Below are positions 34,550 through 44,348 of a DNA stretch of 64,000 nt, in pieces. The notes under the pieces are model-generated. The model ran no database searches. It was not told the DNA's origin and saw only the letters and a list, made by a program, of their open reading frames with translations. The translations under genes and the position numbers were made by a program. Position 1 is the stretch's first letter, and each line of letters begins with the position of its first letter. The DNA comes from Caulobacter radicis (GTDB lineage Bacteria > Pseudomonadota > Alphaproteobacteria > Caulobacterales > Caulobacteraceae), in contig NZ_QDKO01000009.1 in assembly GCF_003094615.1 (NCBI RefSeq), forward strand, positions 186,001 through 250,000, read 5' to 3'.

Positions 34550-35463
34550 GCGGCAAGGCCGAAGGCTGGGTCGAGGCCTTCCTGGAGATGATGGCCGTCG
34601 AGCGCGCGGCGGCCGCCAACACCCTGCGCGCCTACGAGAAGGATCTCGAGGACGCCCGGGGCTTTCTGGGGCGCGCGGGCAATGACCTGGACGCCGCCGA
34701 CGCCGAGGCCATCGAGGCCTATTTCCAGGACCTGGGCGCGCGCGGCCTGTCGCCGGCCACGGCGGCGCGACGACGCTCGGCCGTGCGGCAGTTCTATCGC
34801 TTCGCCCTGGGCGAGGGCTGGCGGACCGACGACCCGTCCCGCCGCGTGGTCGCGCCCAAGGCCGGCCGGCCGCTGCCCAAGGTGCTGTCGCGGGTCGAGA
34901 TCGACGCCCTGCTGGCGGCGGCTTCCGACAAGGACGGGGCCCAGGGCCTGCGGCTGTCGTGCATCATCGAGCTGCTCTACGCCTCGGGCCTGCGGATCTC
35001 GGAACTGCTGGCCCTGCCGCTGTCGGCCCTGGCGCGCGACCCGGCCTTCCTGATGGTCAAGGGCAAGGGCGGCAAGGAACGGCTGGCCCCGCTGAACGAC
35101 GCGGCCCGCGCGGCGGTGAGGGCCCATCTGGAGGGAAGGCTGCAATTCCTGCCAAAGGGCCAGAAGGACAGCCCGTGGCTTTTTCCGTCGCGCGGCAAGG
35201 GCGGGCGGCTGACGGCGCGGCGCGTGTCGCAGCTCCTGGAAGACGCCGCCATCGCCGCCGGGATCGATCGCGAGAAGGTCAGCCCCCACGTGCTGCGCCA
35301 CGCTTTCGCCACCCACCTGCTGGAGGGCGGGGCGGACCTGCGGGTCATCCAGACCCTGCTGGGCCACGCCGACATCGGCACGACCCAGATCTATACCCAC
35401 GTGGCCGGCGAGCACCTGGCCGAGGTGGTGCGCACCAAGCATCCTCTGGGAAAGAAGGAGTAG
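34546..35463 (+). CDS. xerD: Tyrosine site-specific recombinase XerD
   Basis: Recombinase of 305 residues that, with XerC, resolves chromosome dimers at dif before division. The N-terminal SAM-like core-binding domain covers about 5-90 (FLEMMAVERAAAANTLRAYE). The catalytic domain shows Arg in YASGLRISELL, Lys in KGKGGKERL, the H-x-x-R box HVLRHAFATHLL, the second His in LLGHADIGTTQ and the nucleophile Tyr in IYTHV. The length is normal for a housekeeping Xer protein, and no attachment site or phage genes are nearby. It is coupled to the preceding gene. Confidence 0.95.
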   Translation: MSGKAEGWVEAFLEMMAVERAAAANTLRAYEKDLEDARGFLGRAGNDLDAADAEAIEAYFQDLGARGLSPATAARRRSAVRQFYRFALGEGWRTDDPSRRVVAPKAGRPLPKVLSRVEIDALLAAASDKDGAQGLRLSCIIELLYASGLRISELLALPLSALARDPAFLMVKGKGGKERLAPLNDAARAAVRAHLEGRLQFLPKGQKDSPWLFPSRGKGGRLTARRVSQLLEDAAIAAGIDREKVSPHVLRHAFATHLLEGGADLRVIQTLLGHADIGTTQIYTHVAGEHLAEVVRTKHPLGKKE

Positions 35464-35552
35464 GGGCGGGCGACCTTCGTCAATCTGTCACGGAACCCGG
35501 GCAGTAGCGCGAGGCGGCGACGGTGGGGTCGTCAGTCGACGGAGGGAAAATC

Positions 35553-36971
35553 ATGGCTTTGCGGAAACTGCTCGTCGGCGTGGCGACGCTGGGCCTTGTG
35601 GCGTTCTCGGCGGCGCCGGTTCTCGCCCAGGAGGTCGCCCAGCCGGTTCCGCGCTCGCCGGGCCTGCCGTTCAAGCCCAAGGGCCTGCCCGACCGCATCG
35701 TGCTGACCGCCGGCGCCGATCCTTCGCGCGAGATGGCCGTGGCCTGGCGCACCGACCCGCGCCAGGCGGTCGCCGAGATCCAGCTGGCCGAAGCCATCGA
35801 CGGGCCGAGCCTGGCCTTCCGCGCCAAGACCCTCTCTGGGACCTCGCAGGCGATCGACAGCGCCAACGGCCCGGCCCTCTATCATCAGGCGCGGCTGACC
35901 GACCTGTCGCCCGACACGGCCTATGTCTACCGCGTGAAGGGCGCCGACGGCTGGAGCGAGTGGCTGCAGTTCCACACCGCCGCGGCGACATTCCGCCCGT
36001 TCCGCTTCCTCTATCTGGGCGACACCCAGAACGGCATCCTGCCGATCGGCTCGCGGGTGATCCGCCAGGGCTTCCAGTCGACCGCCGCGCCGGCCCTGGT
36101 GCTGCACGCCGGCGACTTGGTGGCCCAGCGCGACGACCTCGACCATGACGACGAATGGGGCGAGTGGACGGCGGCCGGCGCCTACAACTTCTCGACCGTT
36201 CCGCAGCTGCCGGCCACCGGCAACCACGAGTATGTCGACGTGGCCAAGCCCGACGGGACCGAGAGCCGCAAGCTTGGCCCCTACTGGCCGCTACAGTTCG
36301 CCCTGCCCGCCAACGGCGCCGAGCCCGTTAAGCAGACGACCTACTACGTCGACTACCAGGGCGTGCGGTTCATCATCCTGGACGGCACCGCGGCGCTAGA
36401 TCTCGGCGCGCTGGAGGCCCAGACCCGCTGGCTGGACCAGACCCTGGCGGCCAGCAAGGCCAGGTGGAACATCGTCACCTTCCACCAGCCGATCTTCACC
36501 TGCGCCCGCCCGCAGGACACCGAAAAGCTGAAAGCCGCCTGGAAGCCGGTGTTCGAGGCCCGCAAGGTCGATCTGGTCCTGCAAGGCCACGACCACTGCT
36601 ACGCCCGCCTGACCAGCGAGGCCGGCAAGGCCGACGCCGCGCGCCGCCACAAGGCCGGCCAGCCGCAGGGGCCGGTCTATGTGGTCTCGGTGGTCGGCTC
36701 GAAGATGTACGCCCTGAACGACCGCGCCCTGACCCAGCCCGACAAGGTCGCCGCCGACACCGAGTTCTACCAGGTGATCGACGTCGACGCCGACAAGCTG
36801 GGCTTCGCCGCCTACACCGCCAGCGGCAAGCTCTACGACGCCTTCACCCTGGTGCGGGGCAAGGGTGGGGCCAAGACCCTGGTCGAGAGCAAGGAGTCGA
36901 TGCTGGCCCAGCGGGTCTGCACCGGCGCCACGGGACCGGACGGCGCGCCGTGCCTGGGCCGGACCAAGTAG
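35553..36971 (+). CDS. Exported purple-acid-phosphatase-like metallophosphoesterase
   Basis: Protein of 472 residues with a signal peptide (about 1-26, ending PVLAQ). A fibronectin-type N-terminal domain (about 45-145) is followed by the calcineurin-like phosphoesterase fold. The metal motifs are in order: GDTQ, HAGDLV, GNHEY, FHQP and GHDHCYAR, so the binuclear metal centre looks complete. It should hydrolyse phosphate esters in the periplasm; the substrate is unknown. GGAGGG lies six bases before the ATG. It is a single gene ending in a hairpin. Confidence 0.92.
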   Translation: MALRKLLVGVATLGLVAFSAAPVLAQEVAQPVPRSPGLPFKPKGLPDRIVLTAGADPSREMAVAWRTDPRQAVAEIQLAEAIDGPSLAFRAKTLSGTSQAIDSANGPALYHQARLTDLSPDTAYVYRVKGADGWSEWLQFHTAAATFRPFRFLYLGDTQNGILPIGSRVIRQGFQSTAAPALVLHAGDLVAQRDDLDHDDEWGEWTAAGAYNFSTVPQLPATGNHEYVDVAKPDGTESRKLGPYWPLQFALPANGAEPVKQTTYYVDYQGVRFIILDGTAALDLGALEAQTRWLDQTLAASKARWNIVTFHQPIFTCARPQDTEKLKAAWKPVFEARKVDLVLQGHDHCYARLTSEAGKADAARRHKAGQPQGPVYVVSVVGSKMYALNDRALTQPDKVAADTEFYQVIDVDADKLGFAAYTASGKLYDAFTLVRGKGGAKTLVESKESMLAQRVCTGATGPDGAPCLGRTK

Positions 36972-37006
36972 GAAAGCGCCTGGACTTTCGCCCGGCGGCC
37001 TCTAAG

Positions 37007-37031
37007 AAGCCCGTACTTTTTGTGCGGGCTT
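37007..37031 (+). terminator. Hairpin after the phosphoesterase gene
   Basis: A 10-bp stem (aagcccgtac / gtgcgggctt, one G-U pair) with a TTTTT loop. It is followed by gtcttg, not a T-run, so termination is uncertain. Confidence 0.5.
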
Positions 37032-37054
37032 GTCTTGAGCCCCGGGAGCCTTCC

Positions 37055-37276
37055 ATGTCCGACGAAACCCGCGATTCCAACGGCGCGATCCTGGCCGACG
37101 GCGACAACGTCACCCTGATCAAGGACCTGAAGGTCAAGGGCTCGGGCGGGGTGACCCTCAAGCGCGGGACGCTGGTCAAGAAGATCCGCCTGACCGGTGA
37201 TCCCGACGAGATCGAGGCCAATGTCGACAAGGTTCGGGGCCTCGTGCTGCGCACCGAGTTCGTCAAGAAGGCCTGA
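37055..37276 (+). CDS. Stand-alone PhnA/YjdM C-terminal-domain protein
   Basis: Protein of 73 residues that aligns by eye with the C-terminal half of YjdM/PhnA-type proteins (DSNGAILADGDNVTLIKDLK, then LKRGTLVKKIRL and LVLRTEFVKKA). The N-terminal zinc ribbon of full-length relatives is missing. Despite the historical phosphonate name, the family function is unclear. GGGAG precedes the ATG. It lies between a phosphatase and a sensor kinase with no evident operon. Confidence 0.88.
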   Translation: MSDETRDSNGAILADGDNVTLIKDLKVKGSGGVTLKRGTLVKKIRLTGDPDEIEANVDKVRGLVLRTEFVKKA

Positions 37277-37383
37277 TCGCGCCCATCGCGAGAAATTCCC
37301 GTCTCGTCTTAACCGTTTAGCCGGGGTTGGGCGCGATCCTGCCGGCGATTTCGTCGGGGGACGAGGGGATCGCGAGTACGCGT

Positions 37384-39453
37384 ATGGTGGCTTTGAAACG
37401 GTTCGAGGGCGACGCGCGCCAGACGCGTCTGTTGCTGGCGTTGATCTTCGCCTACGCCGTGACCATCGCCTATTGCGACCTGCTGACACGCGGTCCGTCG
37501 GGCATGGCCACCCTGTGGCCGTGCAACGGCCTGCTGGCCGGCGGCCTCGTCCTGCTGACGCCGCGCCGCAGCCTGATCCTGCTGGCCGTCACCACCGTCT
37601 GCCACGTGCTGCTGGACCGCCTGGGCGGCACGGCGCCGGCGATGACGGCGCTGTTCACGGTGCTCGACACCATCGAGGCGGCGGTGATCGCGGTGGTGCT
37701 GCGCAGGGCGTTCGGCGGGCCTCCGCGGATGAAGAATCTGGCCCAGGCCCTGAGGGTCGTTGGCCTGGCCCTGCCGATCACCGCCGTGCTGGCCGTGGTC
37801 GGGGCCTTCGCCAGCGCCCCAATGCTGCACGTCTCGCTGCCGGTGCTGATCAAGAACTGGATGTTCGTCAACGCGCTGGGCATGACGGCCGGCCTGCCGA
37901 TCGCCCTGATCCTGTTCGATCCGCATATCCAGCGCGGCTTCGAGCGACCGGTCTGGGAGAAGATCGCCTGCTACGTGATGGTGGCGGTCGCCGCCCTGAT
38001 CGCCTTCGGACGGCCGGGCCACACCCTGCCGTTCCTGGTGTTTCCGGCCGGGGTGCTGGTGGCCTTCCGGCTGGGTCCCAAGGGCGCGGCCTGGACGACG
38101 GTGATCGTCGCGGCCATCGCCGCGCCGCTGAGCGTGCTGGGCATCGTCGCCGAGGCCGCGACCCGGGCCCAGGCCTCCGAGCGCATGCACGCCCTGCAGT
38201 TCCTGGTCAGCGCGCTGCTGTTCACCTGCCTGGCCGCCGCCCTGGCCCTGGCCAACCAGCAGCGCCTCAAGCAGCTTTTGGTGCGTCGCCAGGCCCTGGC
38301 GCGCAAGGCTCAGGCCCGCGCCCAGGCCGCCAGCCAGGCCAAGACCGAGTTCCTGGCCACCATGAGCCACGAGATCCGCACGCCGCTGAACAGCGTGCTG
38401 GGCTTCACCCGCCTGCTGGCCGACCGCGACGACCTGGCCCCCGAGGCCCGCCGCCATGTGGGCCTGATCGACGGGGCCGGCGGGGCCCTGCTGACCCTGG
38501 TCAACGACGTGCTCGACTTCTCGCGGGTCGAGGCGGGCCGGGTGGAGCTGCAGGTCGAGCCCGCGCGGGCCGAGGCGGTGCTGCGCGACGCCCTCGCCAT
38601 CGTCGCCCAGGACGCCCGCGCCAAGGGCCTGGCGCTGGACATCGAGATCGAGGGCGAGACCGGCCGCCACCACGGGCTGGACGCCGACCGCCTGCGTCAG
38701 GTGTTGCTGAACCTGCTCAACAACGCGGTGAAGTTCACGCCGGCCGGGCGGGTGACCGCGCGGCTGGCCGTGACGCCCGGTGATGGCGCCGACCTGCTGC
38801 GCGTCGAGATCGTCGACACAGGCATCGGCGTGCCGCCGCAGCTGCGCGACCGGCTGTTCCAGCGCTTCAGCCAGGGCGACAGTTCGGTGACGCGGGCTTT
38901 CGGCGGAGCGGGCCTGGGCCTGGCGATCAGCAAGGCGCTGGTCGAGCTGATGGGCGGGCGCATCGGCATGACCGCCAACCCGGAGCAGGGCTCGACCTTC
39001 TGGATCGAGCTGGCGGCGCAGGCTTGCGAGGCCGCGCCGGCGGCGATGGTCGCGGCCGGCGGCCGGATCGCCTCGGCCCGCGTGCTGCTGGTCGACGACC
39101 ATCCGATGAACCGCGAGATCGGCGGCGCCTTCCTGGCCCTGGCCGGCTGCGAGGTGATCACCGCCGAGAACGGCCGCGAGGCGGTGGAGATGGCCGCGGG
39201 CGGCGGCTTCGACGTCGTGCTGATGGACATCCACATGCCGGGCATGGACGGCCTTTCGGCCACCCGCGCCATCCGCGCCTTGCCGGGCGCGGCCTCGGCG
39301 GTGCCGATCATCGCCATGAGCGCCGACGCGCTGCCCCAGCAGATCGCCCAGTGCCGCGAGGCCGGCATGGTCGACCACGTGGCCAAGCCTATCCAGAAGG
39401 ACGTGCTCTACGCGACGGTGGAGAGCTGGCTGCGCGAGCGCGAGGCGGCTTAG
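37384..39453 (+). CDS. MASE1 hybrid sensor histidine kinase with receiver
   Basis: Membrane hybrid kinase of about 689 residues. The N-terminal MASE1-type domain has about eight TM helices (about 15-300, with GMATLWPCNGLLAG and FPAGVLVAFRLG). Phosphoacceptor His329 lies in MSHEIRTPLNS, followed by N-box NLLNNAVKF, DTGIG and GAGLGLAIS. The C-terminal receiver has Asp615 (LMDIHMP) and Lys in VAKPI. The ligand is unknown. The start at ATG 37384 is a choice among weak ribosome sites; a TTG 19 codons upstream is possible. Its stop overlaps that of the next, convergent gene by four bases. Confidence 0.9.
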   Translation: MVALKRFEGDARQTRLLLALIFAYAVTIAYCDLLTRGPSGMATLWPCNGLLAGGLVLLTPRRSLILLAVTTVCHVLLDRLGGTAPAMTALFTVLDTIEAAVIAVVLRRAFGGPPRMKNLAQALRVVGLALPITAVLAVVGAFASAPMLHVSLPVLIKNWMFVNALGMTAGLPIALILFDPHIQRGFERPVWEKIACYVMVAVAALIAFGRPGHTLPFLVFPAGVLVAFRLGPKGAAWTTVIVAAIAAPLSVLGIVAEAATRAQASERMHALQFLVSALLFTCLAAALALANQQRLKQLLVRRQALARKAQARAQAASQAKTEFLATMSHEIRTPLNSVLGFTRLLADRDDLAPEARRHVGLIDGAGGALLTLVNDVLDFSRVEAGRVELQVEPARAEAVLRDALAIVAQDARAKGLALDIEIEGETGRHHGLDADRLRQVLLNLLNNAVKFTPAGRVTARLAVTPGDGADLLRVEIVDTGIGVPPQLRDRLFQRFSQGDSSVTRAFGGAGLGLAISKALVELMGGRIGMTANPEQGSTFWIELAAQACEAAPAAMVAAGGRIASARVLLVDDHPMNREIGGAFLALAGCEVITAENGREAVEMAAGGGFDVVLMDIHMPGMDGLSATRAIRALPGAASAVPIIAMSADALPQQIAQCREAGMVDHVAKPIQKDVLYATVESWLREREAA

Positions 39454-40106
39454 GCCGCCGCCGGCTTCGGCCGGGTCCAGCGGTCCAGGCCGAAGAAGAC
39501 GAGCCCCGCGACCAGCAGCAGGCCGAAGGCGACGTAGTTCAGGCCCGCGACCTTGGGGTGCACGAAATAGGGCGTCGGCCACAGGGCCAGCTGGGTGACG
39601 GTGTTGGCCGTATGGGCCGCGACGCCGGCGAGAATGGCGAAGAACAGCCGCCGCATGTCGCCCTTGGCCATGAACCACGCGCAGGCGCCGAAGGCGACCG
39701 CCATGGCCAGCATCAGGGCCACATGCCAGAGCGGCATCATCAGCACGCCGGAGATCGCCTCGTCGGCGGTGCGGCCCTTGAACATGCGGAAGCGGCCGGC
39801 GAAGCCGTTCATGCCGTTCAGCTTCAGGTCGGCCAGGATCGCCAGCATGTAGGCCGGCATGAAGGCGTGGAAGACGGCGGTCAGCAGGGTGACGGCGGCC
39901 ACGAACAGGCGGGCGGAGACCAGGGCGATGCGCATGGGATTGATCCTGCGGCGATAGGCGGCCAGCACGCAGCCGGCGGCGAAGGCCAGGGCCTCGCCCG
40001 GCGCGTCGATGGCCGACAGTTCGGCCTTCATGCCGGCGGCCCAGTCGCGCTGGCTTGCGGGCAGGACGGCGGCGGCGTGGTCGAGCAGGCGCTCGGCGAG
40101 GCTCAT
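39450..40106 (-). CDS. Four-helix membrane protein coupled to PadR regulator
   Basis: Inner-membrane protein of 218 residues. A soluble N-terminus (MSLAERLLDHAAAVLPAS, up to about 65) is followed by four TM helices, near IALVSARLFVAAVTLLTA, VALMLAMAVAFGACAWF, FFAILAGVAAHTANTV and YVAFGLLLVAGLVFFGL. I recognise no named family. Its ATG overlaps the PadR stop (ATGA). Such PadR/membrane-protein pairs are common, the regulator usually controlling the membrane partner. The sensed signal is unknown. Confidence 0.82.
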   Translation of the reverse strand: MSLAERLLDHAAAVLPASQRDWAAGMKAELSAIDAPGEALAFAAGCVLAAYRRRINPMRIALVSARLFVAAVTLLTAVFHAFMPAYMLAILADLKLNGMNGFAGRFRMFKGRTADEAISGVLMMPLWHVALMLAMAVAFGACAWFMAKGDMRRLFFAILAGVAAHTANTVTQLALWPTPYFVHPKVAGLNYVAFGLLLVAGLVFFGLDRWTRPKPAAA

Positions 40107-40414
40107 GGACGCACCGCCGAGGGCTGGAGCGGGGCCGCGCTGGGCGAGGCCTCGGCGCGCTGGCGGGCCAGGGCGACGCCGGCGCCGGTCAGGCGATAGG
40201 CATGACGGGCCGGGCGGCCGGGCTGCAAGGGCTGGCGCCACTCGGCCTCCAGGTAGCCCTGGTCGGACAGCCGCATCAGCAGCGGATAGAGGGTGCCCGA
40301 CTTCAGGCCCGTCTCCTTGGACAGGTCGTAGCCGTAGCGCCAGGCCTGGGGCTGGGCCAGCAGGGCGGCCAGCACGCCGACCGTCTGGCGCGAGATGTTG
40401 GGTGCGCGGGTCAT
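40103..40414 (-). CDS. PadR family transcriptional regulator
   Basis: Winged-helix repressor of about 103 residues with the PadR pattern YGYDLSKETGLKSGTLYPLL, then MRLSDQGYLEAEW and RHAYRLTGAG. PadR proteins usually repress their own operon and respond to small ligands. The start at MTRAPNIS is chosen because the preceding codons overlap the candidate promoter. It is coupled to the downstream membrane protein. Confidence 0.88.
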   Translation of the reverse strand: MTRAPNISRQTVGVLAALLAQPQAWRYGYDLSKETGLKSGTLYPLLMRLSDQGYLEAEWRQPLQPGRPARHAYRLTGAGVALARQRAEASPSAAPLQPSAVRP

Positions 40415-40420
40415 GCCGCC

Positions 40421-40449
40421 ATTAGCAATATATGTAGAGTTTGAGTCAA
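40421..40449 (-). promoter_or_regulatory. Candidate padR promoter
   Basis: On the minus strand TTGACT (40449-40444) and GCTAAT (40426-40421) are separated by 17 bases. Transcription would start almost at the ATG, giving a leaderless message. The AT-rich spacer (acatatatt) could hold a PadR operator. Prediction only. Confidence 0.4.
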
Positions 40450-40538
40450 GGAACATTGTTTGGCGGATGGCGTTTCCTCCGTCGCCTTCCCGGTCTCCGC
40501 GCGTCGGGGCCGGGATGGCGGCGGAGGCGAGGGCCGCC

Positions 40539-41024
40539 TCACTCGCCGCGCGCGGCCTTCTCCAGCATCGGCACGTCGATCTTGCTCATGGTCATCATCG
40601 CGGCGAACACCCGGCCTGCGACGGCCTTGTCGGGTCCGGTGGTCAGCTCGATCAGCTGGCGCGGGGTGACCTGCCAGGACAGGCCGTAGCGGTCCTTCAG
40701 CCAGCCGCACTGCGAGGGCGCTCCGCCCCCGGCCAGCAGGCCGTCCCAGTAGTGGTCGACCTCGGCCTGGCCGTCGCAGTCGATCGACAGCGAGATCGCC
40801 TCGGTGAACTTGAAGTGGGGCCCGCCGTTCAGCGCCACGTGCGGCTGGCCGTCGAGCTCGAAATAGACCGTCGACACCGAGCCGCCGGGGCCGGCCGGCG
40901 GCGGCACGTCGTCGGGATAGCGGTTCACCGACACGATCCTCGAATTGGGAAAGATCGAGACGTAGAACTCGGCGGCCTCCAGGGCCTGCGTGTCGAACCA
41001 CAGGAACGGCGAGATCTTCGGCAT
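40539..41024 (-). CDS. VOC family (PhnB/3-dmu-like) protein
   Basis: Cytoplasmic protein of 161 residues in the glyoxalase/VOC superfamily, of the group often labelled 3-demethylubiquinone methyltransferase-like. The segments MPKISPFLWFDTQALEAAEF, HVALNGGPHFKFTEAIS and CGWLKDRYGLSWQVTP are typical. The enzymatic role of this group is not settled. AGGAGG lies upstream of the ATG. It stands alone between the PadR unit and the macro-like gene. Confidence 0.88.
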   Translation of the reverse strand: MPKISPFLWFDTQALEAAEFYVSIFPNSRIVSVNRYPDDVPPPAGPGGSVSTVYFELDGQPHVALNGGPHFKFTEAISLSIDCDGQAEVDHYWDGLLAGGGAPSQCGWLKDRYGLSWQVTPRQLIELTTGPDKAVAGRVFAAMMTMSKIDVPMLEKAARGE

Positions 41025-41125
41025 GGCGTTGCTCCTCCTGCGCGGCCTGGAGCGGCCGCGTCTTCCCGAGGACGAAGGAACGCCCGCCGCGCCGACAGGG
41101 TCGAGGATAAATTTCGCAGGCGGCT

Positions 41126-42133
41126 TCAGGCGTAGCGCGCGGCGAGGTCCAGCAAGGCTTGGTCGGGCGCGGCGTAGCTGACGATCCGCACGTCCAGCGC
41201 CTGGTCTCGAACGGCGTCGAGCGCGCGAACCATGGCCGCGTCGATCCAGGCGGTCGCATTGCCGAAGGCGCCCCCGCCCAGTCGCGTGAGATAGATCACG
41301 CGATGGCCCCGCGCGGCGTTGAGCCGGCCCGCCAGCAGCGTCGCCTCGTAGGCGGCTTCGAGGATCAGGCCGGCGAAGGGCGCGGCGAGGGCCTTGGTCA
41401 CCGGTGCATAGCTGACGGGCAGGGCCGAACAGAAGGCCTGGCAGACCGTCTGTCCGGGCCTTTCGGGGGCATCGGTGACTTCGGCGTCCCAGACCAGGCC
41501 GACGCGCAGCAGGCCGCGCAGGGAGTCGATCTGGTCGGCTTCGAGATAGTCGAGGACGGCGGCGATCGCCTCCAGGCCGCTGTCGGCGCACAGGGCGTAG
41601 CCATTGCGCATGCTCCACAGCGCGTCGATCGGACGTCCGGTCAGGTCCGCGAGCCGCGCTCCCAGCCCGGCCAGAGCGTCGAACTGGCGATGCCGGGTCT
41701 GGCCGGCCTGGCCGCCGACCGGCGCCAGATAGTTGCGATAGATCGTGGCCGCGCCGGCGGCGATGGCGCAGGCGGGGCCCTGGGTCGGATCCCAGTCGTA
41801 GCGGCCGACGCCGTCCTCGGGGCTGACGCCGGGGTCGACCATCTCCAGCAGGTTGAATTGCGAAGCGACCTGGAACAGGGCGTCGGCGTTGTCGGCGCGA
41901 TTGTGCAGGGCGCGGGCGTCGCCGCGAACGACCTGCACTGAAAGCCGTCCGGGCGCCGAAACGGCGGCCGCGCGCTCGCGCAATTTGGCCAGGGACGGAA
42001 GCTCCAGCGTCCCGACGCGCCAGGTCGCGTCGACGGCGTCGGAGCCGAGGCGGCCGTCCTCTATCCGTAGGCGCGCCTGGGTGGTCGCGTAGTCGCTTTC
42101 GGCGAAACCGACGAGACGATCGAACCAGTCCAT
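41126..42133 (-). CDS. Macro-domain-like orphan protein
   Basis: Protein of 335 residues with no name I can assign firmly. It resembles macro-domain ADP-ribose binders: VVRGDARAL (about 68-76), then ASQFNLLEM and DPTQGPACAIAAGAATIYRN (about 116-134), and near the C-terminus VIYLTRLGGGAFGN with a glycine-rich loop. I recall similar sequences in scattered eukaryotes and bacteria without a known function. The start follows the LysR stop by three bases with GGGGG in front, so it is probably expressed with the LysR regulator. A role in ADP-ribose or NAD metabolism is inference. Confidence 0.75.
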   Translation of the reverse strand: MDWFDRLVGFAESDYATTQARLRIEDGRLGSDAVDATWRVGTLELPSLAKLRERAAAVSAPGRLSVQVVRGDARALHNRADNADALFQVASQFNLLEMVDPGVSPEDGVGRYDWDPTQGPACAIAAGAATIYRNYLAPVGGQAGQTRHRQFDALAGLGARLADLTGRPIDALWSMRNGYALCADSGLEAIAAVLDYLEADQIDSLRGLLRVGLVWDAEVTDAPERPGQTVCQAFCSALPVSYAPVTKALAAPFAGLILEAAYEATLLAGRLNAARGHRVIYLTRLGGGAFGNATAWIDAAMVRALDAVRDQALDVRIVSYAAPDQALLDLAARYA

Positions 42134-42136
42134 CGC

Positions 42137-43024
42137 CTACCCCCGCATCCAGTCGATGAACGCCCGCAGGGCCGGCGAGAGCTGGCGGCGGCTGGGGTAG
42201 TAGAGGAAGAAGCCGGGGAAGGGCTCGCACCAGTCCTCGAGCAGCGACACCAGGCGGCCGGCGGCGATGTCGTCGGCGACGGCTTCGCGGAAGGGGAAGG
42301 CCAGACCCGCGCCGGCGCGGCAGGCTTCCAGCATGACCACGCCGTTGTCGGTCAGCAGGGCCGGCGGCGGAGTGACGACCACCAGGCGGCCCTTGCGCTC
42401 GAACTCCCACGGATAGGGCTGGCCCGAGGCGCGGCGCACCAGGAGGCAGCGGTGGCCGCTCATCAGGTCCTCCGGCTTGGTCGGGGCGCCGTGGCGCTCG
42501 ATGTAGTCGGGGGTGGCGACCAGGGCCTGGGAGAGCTCGCCGCCCAAGGGCACGGCGATCATGTCGGCCTGGAGGCGTTCGCCCAGCCGCACGCCGCAGT
42601 CGAAGCCGCCGGCGACGATGTCGGCCAGGGCGTCCTCGCAGACGATCTCGACCCGCACGTCGGGATAGGCGTTCATGAAGCCGCCCAGGCGCGGGGCCAG
42701 CAGCATGCGCGCGGCCGTGCTGGCGACATTGACCCGCAGGCGGCCGGCCGGGCGGTCGCGGAACATCGCCACCTCGTCCAGCGCCGCGTCGATGTCGGCC
42801 AGGGCGGGGCCGAGCCTCGCCAGAAGCCGCTCGCCGGCCTCGGTGGGGGCGACGCTGCGGGTGGTGCGGTTGAGCAGGCGCACGTCGAGGCGGGCCTCGA
42901 GATTGCGGATCGTGTGGCTGAGGGCCGAGGCGGTGACGCCCAGCACCTGGGCGGCGGCGCGGAAGCTGCGGCGTTCGGCGACCAGGGCGAAGACGGCGAG
43001 GTCGGGCAGGGGGCGCGTGGACAT
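42137..43024 (-). CDS. LysR family transcriptional regulator
   Basis: Regulator of 295 residues. The N-terminal winged helix is typical (FALVAERRSFRAAAQVLGVT, then ALSHTIRNLEARLDVRLLNR), followed by a periplasmic-binding-type effector domain (about 90-290). The DVRLLNRTTRSVAPT style belongs to the CrgA/PtxR-like group. It is divergent from the aldo/keto reductase, the classic layout for a LysR activator of its neighbour, and is followed by the macro-like gene. The effector is unknown. Confidence 0.92.
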   Translation of the reverse strand: MSTRPLPDLAVFALVAERRSFRAAAQVLGVTASALSHTIRNLEARLDVRLLNRTTRSVAPTEAGERLLARLGPALADIDAALDEVAMFRDRPAGRLRVNVASTAARMLLAPRLGGFMNAYPDVRVEIVCEDALADIVAGGFDCGVRLGERLQADMIAVPLGGELSQALVATPDYIERHGAPTKPEDLMSGHRCLLVRRASGQPYPWEFERKGRLVVVTPPPALLTDNGVVMLEACRAGAGLAFPFREAVADDIAAGRLVSLLEDWCEPFPGFFLYYPSRRQLSPALRAFIDWMRG

Positions 43025-43027
43025 TGC

Positions 43028-44143
<1,116 letters not shown>

Positions 44144-44144
44144 A

Positions 44145-44282
44145 GATCCTCCCCCTGAAGGGGGAGGTGTCGGCGAAGCCGACGGAGGGGGAGGTTCCTG
44201 CTTCCTCCAACGGTCGCGCCGACTTCAACTGATACTTCCCCCTCCGGCCCTCCGGGCCACCTCCCCCTTCGGGGGGAGGATC
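44145..44282. repeat. Intergenic palindromic element, family E, copy 1
   Basis: A 138-bp element with inverted ends gatcctccccctgaaggggg and cccccttcggggggaggatc and inner arms (aggtgtcggcgaagccgacg against ggccctccgggcc). It begins just past the aldo/keto reductase stop and could act as its terminator. A related arm set lies at 62906-63085. Confidence 0.7.
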
Positions 44283-44348
44283 TCTGAGCGGCGGCCGTCT
44301 TGCGGCGGGTCTTGAACCCGTCGCCCGCCCGCGCTCAAACTCCACCCC

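Noticed and set aside
34546-35463. Phage or island integrase
   Set aside because: The gene has XerD length and motifs and is coupled to a chromosomal gene, with no tRNA, attachment repeats or phage genes nearby.
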